From positions 3,906,001-3,970,000 of the forward strand of contig JASJZC010000002.1 in assembly GCA_037178855.1 (NCBI GenBank): a stretch of DNA of 64,000 bases. Direction: 5' to 3'. The stretch comes from Oscheius sp. JU75. Its lineage: Eukaryota; Nematoda; Chromadorea; Rhabditida; Rhabditidae. The first letter of the stretch is position 1; each line of letters begins with the position of its first letter. This document shows positions 58,317-64,000 of this stretch, piece by piece. The notes under the pieces were generated by a model. The model saw nothing but the letters and a program-made list of their open reading frames with translations, did no database searches and had not been told where the DNA came from. The translations under genes were made by a program, and so were the position numbers.

Positions 58317-61300
58317 AAATCTTCCTGTTCAACTCATTGGAGGAGATCGGGCTGAGAACATCTAGCTCCAGTGTCAAGAGAATCGAGATTACCTGTTAGA
58401 ATAAGAAGCGATTCAATTTCCTGTTTGACACAACTTGTTAATAAAGAGTTCTAGCTGTCAAGGAACTTTTCAGTGCAGCATAAATCACAGTTCCCTCCCT
58501 GCGATGAGAGTATCACTTTACGCGATCTACTCGCCCACTCTTGGCGCATCTTATCTGGCCCCGAGGTGTCTTCGCCCGTTGGCAGGCCTCAATTAGGCCT
58601 GATGGATGGTGGTGGTAGAAGGTAGAAGGCTGGTCCGAGAGAGAGATTGCCAGTGGCCGGTCTTCGGAATCCGCAACCCGTTTTTGTGTGGTGTGACCCA
58701 TGTGCGGCCTTTGTCTCCGCTATCAACACATCCCGCATTCCGAGATCCTAGCCCCCAGCCATTTGCCATTTGTATCCGTGTCAAACACCTGTTAGACAGG
58801 AGGGTGTTCGCAATGAGGCGAGCCCGAGGAGAAAAGGACAGTATTGAGGATGTTTTACGTTTCTCGCCTTTTACAGGAAGACGGAGCTTTTCATTTTTCT
58901 CCTCTTCATAACGGTCAAATTCAATTGGGAGCTCATGTTTGTGCTATTCCTCCTATGGAAATGCAAAAATATCTGGGAACTTTGTCCTTTTGAAACCCTC
59001 ATTTTCGTAGATTTTCGCAGTATCTCTTCTTTCCGGAAGGTCAATGACACTCTTTGGAAACTCTATAGTATTTCTCTCTATCGTTTTACTTGTTTTCCAT
59101 GTCTTTCATTCCACCTGATTCATGTTTCCTTCTATTTAGGCACCTGTCTTATTGTTCTTCCCGCCAGCCCGTCCCATCTGCTTTTCGAGACAGCGACAGT
59201 TTTTGTCCTTTTCCGGTGAAGTGTCCTTCTTGTCACCTCCAATTAAGTGTCCTTTAAATGCCTGTCCGGTGGTTTTTAGCCAAGCGGATTGTAGCCTCAG
59301 TTCGCGCCATTGTACAGCACTTTTTTGCCACCTCTCTCGTCCGCTCTTGCTAATGTACTTTTTGTCGTGACCAATACGTTCACACTCTCGCGTCACACAA
59401 TATCAGCTCTTGATTATGTTCCATTTCAAGAAAAAGTAACGACATTCTCGTTTACTACTTTGTGTCTTTGGGAGTATACCTTTAGTGTCTTTGAGAGTAT
59501 ACATCTGCCTTGTTCAGTTTTTGGGAGACACGCAAGGTCTGACTCCAGCTGAATCACTTGAGGTCTGAACGCAAAGGTGTTTGTTGACTGTTCTTCCCTT
59601 ATCATCCTGCCCGGAGACATCTTCGAGGTCAGTCGCGGTTCATCTCCACTACTAATAAGCGTATTCTCTTGAACACTCTGTTTGCTTGACTTACTTGACC
59701 GACACTTTTTCAGCCGTTTTCACCCTATGACCCTGATAGCGTCAATCTTTCTTCCCTTTTCTTCACGCTGATTGAGACTAGAACATTGTCTGCTGAAGTG
59801 TTGAGTCAGTGCTCCTAAGTCGAGCGGGCGCTCCCACGAATGAAAACAGCGTCCGGACCTCCTCCCGAATAGTTTATGTCTTCTCATGAACATTCTCGGC
59901 CTCTTTCTTCGAACTCATTAATACTCTCACTTTTGGTACAAACTTTGGTTCTCCACAATACTTGAGCGGACTGACCTCTGTAGAGCTAGGTGTTTGGTGT
60001 ACAGTCCTCCCATGACGACTCGAGTTGTCCACGCCCGTACCGCGGCTGTCAATAACTCTTGTGAGAAAGTTGCTCTTAACATGTTTCTATTATTAGCTCG
60101 TCTCTCCAAAAACCATGTTTCCAAGATCGATTGCTGCCAGAGGACACCCACTTTTTTAGAGTCGAAGAGGGGATATTTGCACTCCATAACACACATTGCT
60201 CGAGGGGGCGCCCAGCACATTAAAAATGGCTCTCATTGTTTTCGTAGCGGTTTTTACCGCAGACGGCGCTGATTGTTAAACCACTGGCACTGGTCAGTAG
60301 CACACGACAGCTGTTCTTCTTCTCTTTGACACTCGCATTGCGCGCACTCTCTGCTACTCGGCACCGCCATCACTCATTCTGTTCGTGATCAACATGACTG
60401 GTTCATGTGTTGTCGAGGAAAAACTTTCACTCGTACTGAGGAAGTGACTCTTTGATAGCGTTCATCTGGGCGTGAGGAAGGCAGTGAAAGGCCTGAGGAA
60501 GCTTCCTCTCTTACCCCTTTGGGAGTACAGGATAGTTTGTCCAATTTTCAACATCAAAAGTTACAAATTTTCCGTCTCTTCTCTATTTCCAAACCCTCTT
60601 TGTCTCTATTGAAACACTGACAGCTGGTCCCATCTCAATCTAAAGACACTAGGTTCCTTTCCCAATTCTTACAGTTCCTGTTAACAAAACTTGTATTCTC
60701 CAGTCAGAGCCAGAGTGTCTAGTTCTCGAGTCGAAACTCTTTCCAACTTGACGCGTTTTCTTATCTCTTCTTTCCCTGTTCCAGAATCGAGGCTCTCCCA
60801 GCCCATAAGTCGAATAACCTCATAACGGAAGTGTATCCATGTGTCACGGTTCCTGTCCCAGCTCTGGTGTTGATTACGCTTCGAGTCAACAGCGGTCCTT
60901 TTGGAGCCAAATCCTCTCACAAACATGCGCCAGTCTTGCGCAACTCGACCATTATCCGAGGTGTTACTGTTGGCCTTCAGATGAGAAAGAGAAGTCTTAT
61001 CAATCTTTTAAGAGGAGTGGCGCATCTGGCGCTTCTTCTTTTGTAGCCAGCTGACAGACACCTGCCTCCACAAATGGATAGCGCATTCCCTCACTAATTT
61101 CGAATCTGTTTGTTCTCTCCCCTTTACAGCCTGTCTCTTATCAATCTTCCCTCATACTGGTCATAAATCGTAATTAGTGTTTCCGTTGCCCAACGGCATC
61201 TTCCGTCCTTCTTACCCTCATAAGCCTAGCCAATTGTATGGGACTCGGCCATTGGAACAGATTTGAGACTCATTTGGCTGGATGAAGCAGAAATATTATG

Positions 61301-61700
61301 ATTGGTATCTTCGATGGGAGACTGGCACGCCCCAGCAGAGTATTTAAGATTTGAGTCAGTCGTCTCACTCTCCTTTCCCAACAGTTCTCGAGTCGAAACT
61401 CTTTTGAATCGGATATCTGAACAGGGAACTTTCCAAACTTTCTTCTAGCTTCGCTAATTTAAAACCTTGGTAGCTTTTTGGTTCTAACTCAAAGTTGCCC
61501 TATTATCTTCAAAAGTGCAGGTTGTCATGGCAACGAAGATTGAGCCTTGTCTCAGGATACCAGTTTAAATCTTCTGCTCTTATTTCCAGGTTTCCTCAAT
61601 GGAGTCAGTGAGCTCTTTGCCGCCATGGCAACTCATTTCTAAAGATTTTGCCTTATCAAGTTTTTTTTTTACATAGAGATACCTCAATCATGAATCTCAG
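58317..61700. other. Gene-poor 3.4-kb region with short repeats; no gene seen
   Basis: No supported coding exon. A 22-bp sequence (AGTTCTCGAGTCGAAACTCTTT less the last bases) is repeated at 60721 and 61383, listed separately. A small tandem pair occurs at about 59461-59505 (TGTCTTTGGGAGTATAC and TGTCTTTGAGAGTATAC). The region ends in a T-rich run and TCTCAG before the PTB gene start. Confidence 0.45.
60721..61404. repeat. Exact 22-bp direct repeat pair spanning a 6-bp palindrome
   Basis: The same 22 bases occur at 60721-60742 and 61383-61404, beginning AGTTCTCGAGTCGAAACTCT and containing CTCGAG. The copies are about 660 bp apart in DNA without genes, upstream of the PTB-domain gene. Flanks differ. 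It may be a shared regulatory site. Confidence 0.5.
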
Positions 61701-64000
61701 ATGTACTCGAAGATCATCTCGAGTCTGCTCGGCAAGTCGCATCAACAGAAGAAGGAAAAGGACAAGTCGATACAGGATCAAAAGGTGGGAACATGGCTGG
61801 CGGTTATAATTGCTCGCGCCCGTTTGGCTGTAAATTCCCTCAAACGCGAATTGTGGTGCTACTATCCTCTTGCACCTCAACCCTCAAAATCTACTTGGCT
61901 TTTTAGTGTCGAGGTGGCAACACGGGTGGCCACGCCTCGTTCACCTCTTCCGACTCCGCCCCCTGTGAGCACTGTGGCCGTGCTGCACTGTCTAACAGTT
62001 CCGACAACTCTTTCAGTGCGGAGATCATGGGACATAAGGATTTTGTCATGCGATGGAACGTGAAGGTGAGTCTTGACTTCGAATTTTTTTAATAACTATG
62101 AACACAACAAAATTTGGTCCGGATTACCTGACTCTCAAAATAGGTTTCCATGGAAGCACCACATTATTTCTGAGCTTTCACTCCAGTTCAAAGATATACT
62201 TTTCCTCGTATTAGTTCTAAGAGCTAGTGCTTAACGTTTATTTGCTGTTTTTATTTAGTGTAGAAGTCTTTCATCGTATATCGCCTTCTGTTTATTGCCA
62301 GTACCATGAAATTTAAAAAAGCAGTTTCTATTTCCAGATATCCAACAACAATTTTCGTTTTTAATTTTGATTCTTTGTCCCTCTTTCCATTTCCGCGTAC
62401 TTACTAGTAGTCCTTAGGGCTCAGTAGGTTTATGATCCATCTGGAGATTAATAATAGTAAAAAATAATTAAATCACAGAGCGTTGACTGTACCGTCTGCT
62501 TACCAATTGCTCCCAGTCCGTTGCGTAACCTAGCCACTACAGTTCTCCTACGAGAGATACCTAGACATCGCCGAGGTGCGATTGACCCGAAGAGTAACCT
62601 GATCCATCCTGCCATTGGCGCTTCTCCGTCCCCTTCTCGGCTCTTTTTGTGCTACAGTATCAATAGGAGATGCAGCTGTTCAATGTAACCCGAGCCGGCG
62701 TCTGATTTGAACGCCTCCAACTCGCAGGCTGGTAGGTTAAAAGGCGAAACCACCTGGTGCCATCCCTAGGACCGATATCATCTCCGTAGACCGCAACAGC
62801 TGGTCATCGTAGAATCCCCCTCTAAGAATAGTTTTACGGCTGGGCGGATGGTTTTTGAAGACGAGGTCTCCTTGACTCTTTGTTTATTGCTCGAACAAGC
62901 ACTGGAGTCGAGGCAAGTGCCATTCACGGAGGACAAGACAAACAAGAGAGAGGGTACAAGCACTTTTTGGGGGTTACAGGGGGAGAGATCTGGTTACAAA
63001 GCTCCTGTTTTCAGTACATCGGTTCATTTCCCATCTCCAACACGGCTCCGGACCATGTGGCTTCTCGTCTGGACAAGTTCCGAAGCTGCCAGGCCACTCC
63101 AGCCGTGGTAGCTGTCTCCATGCTCGGTGTCCGGGTTCATTCAGACGATGTAAGTAGAAAACAAACAGCGGCGTGCTTAAATAATTAACGAGCGGTCAAA
63201 GAGGCCGGTACGTAGTGTTGCGCCGCTAATTGACGAGAAACAGGCGGTTGCGCTCGTTTGCTACATAACACGAACGAGCTTGTAACTGGGTCAACTTAAA
63301 GATAGCGTGACATTTGAATGGAGTCAAGATTGACACCTTGTTCAAAAGCCTTGACCTTCTCCCAAATGACTCATGTTGCGCAAAGGATAAGCGTGATCCT
63401 CTCAATATCCGGTTCATGTCTGACATGACACCCTCAAGGTTATCTCTATCACTTTCAGGAGCTCCTTTTCTCGCACTCTCTTCGACGAGTCATCAGCGTC
63501 GTCGGTCGGCCGGCTCTTCGAGAAGTAGCCTACATCGCGATGGAGCCCGCTGGACAGACGTACCGCCGTCTATGTCACGTCTTCAGAACACAAGAAACAC
63601 ACAACGTGAGTCCGTTCCCAGATGACTCAAAGGGGGTAGTGGCGCCAGTGAGTTGTCTAATTAGTCGGACCGTTAGTCAGAGAGAACAGTTGTTGACCGG
63701 GGGACTTGGAAGAGATCTTATCTGTTCGAATCGCTGTTTGCACTTTCCACCAAAAGACTTGCGAAATTCAGCCTTGAGTCGAGAACAAAGACTCCGTGCC
63801 ATTTGGCGTCGCGGTAAGATCTTCAAATTGACCTCGTTGGGTTGCTGCCAGCCGATCCGTAACGACTGATAAGCTGGCCACAATCCACTTTAAGTGCTCT
63901 CAGAACATTTCCAGTCGGTTCCGAGGATTTATAGCCTTTTTAGTGAGACCATATGCTGTCCAAATGGTCTGACAGCCTGAAGATGTATTAGAAAACAAAG
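61701..64000 (+). CDS. PTB/PID-domain adaptor protein, 3' end beyond window
   Basis: ATG 61701 sits directly behind TGAATCTCAG, a probable trans-splice acceptor. Exon 1 is MYSKIISSLLGKSHQQKKEK (61701-61784). Exon 2 (about 61909-62065) has ASFTSSDSAPCEHCGRAALS and ends at MGHKDFVMRWNVK. After an 800-bp intron, later exons encode a PTB fold: QSSCFQYIGSFPISNTAPDH, ATPAVVAVSMLGVRVHSDD, then LLFSHSLRRVISVVGRPALR, EVAYIAMEPAGQTYRRLCHV and FRTQE. The order 'YIGSFP...V.VS.LGV.V..DD...H.LRRIS......F.Y......CHVFR' is that of Numb/Dab/ANKS1-type PTB domains, which bind NPxY-like peptides and recruit partners to receptors. The last visible exon ends at about 63607 (GTGAGT). The final PTB helix and the C-terminus are outside. 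The exon between about 62900 and 62960 is uncertain. I cannot name the subfamily. Confidence 0.72.
62689..62765 (-). repeat. tRNA-like or SINE-like segment in an intron of the PTB gene
   Basis: On the minus strand the text runs CACCAGGTGGTTTCGCC, then AACCTACCAGCCTGCGAG, then GGCGT-TCAAATCAG-ACGCC. It has a B-box-like TTCAAATC with a 5-bp paired stem, though the loop is too long. The whole resembles a tRNA-derived short interspersed element more than a working tRNA. Weak evidence. Confidence 0.3.

Overview
This window is eukaryotic nuclear DNA, most likely from a chromadorean (rhabditid-type) nematode. Genes are split by many very short introns, mostly about 28-50 bp, with GT...TTTCAG or TTTAG ends. 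Several start codons sit directly behind a TTNCAG acceptor, as expected for spliced-leader trans-splicing. The gene families also fit: a P-glycoprotein array, a SUP-9-type K2P channel, a DB-module secreted protein, a serpentine receptor, an HNF4-type nuclear receptor and decayed PP1-like genes. I do not assign a species.

Layout. (1) 1-13.8 kb (+): three head-to-tail P-glycoprotein (ABCB) genes. The first is cut by the window edge. The second carries a one-base frameshift in NBD1. The third looks intact. The intron interruptions in the second and third hold inverted-repeat elements. The 3' ends of genes 2 and 3 share a nearly identical 275-bp tract, which suggests gene conversion. (2) 13.9-15.4 kb (-): SUP-9/TASK-type two-pore potassium channel. 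(3) 16.1-17.2 kb (+): PP1-like phosphatase pseudogene. (4) 17.8 kb: tRNA-Gly-like relic. (5) 18.2-19.6 kb (+): secreted Cys/Gly-rich protein of unknown role. (6) 21.1-27.1 kb (+): phospholipase D1 with PX, PH and two HKD motifs. (7) 28.0-32.1 kb (+): three ordinary cell-biology genes in a row, RAB5IF-like, PRRC1-like and CEP104-like. (8) 32.15-41.0 kb (-): Rictor, the TORC2 subunit. A 3.6-kb intron of this gene contains a complete opposite-strand gene for a secreted Gln/Pro-rich DB-module protein. (9) 41.9-43.5 kb (-): seven-transmembrane receptor. (10) 45.1-50.1 kb (-): ferric-reductase-like protein with five DOMON domains and a cytochrome b561 core. (11) 51.5-53.0 kb (-): nuclear hormone receptor. 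(12) 53.0-57.2 kb: gene-poor DNA. (13) 57.2-58.3 kb (+): second degenerate PP1-like locus. (14) 58.3-61.7 kb: gene-poor DNA. (15) 61.7 kb to the right edge (+): start of a PTB-domain adaptor gene.

There is no single pathway island. The P-glycoprotein array is one functional cluster of xenobiotic or lipid efflux pumps. PLD1 and Rictor/TORC2 are both lipid and growth signalling genes, but their proximity is not evidence of co-function. All exon joins were read by eye from frame continuity, splice consensus and remembered family motifs. No alignment or database search was run.
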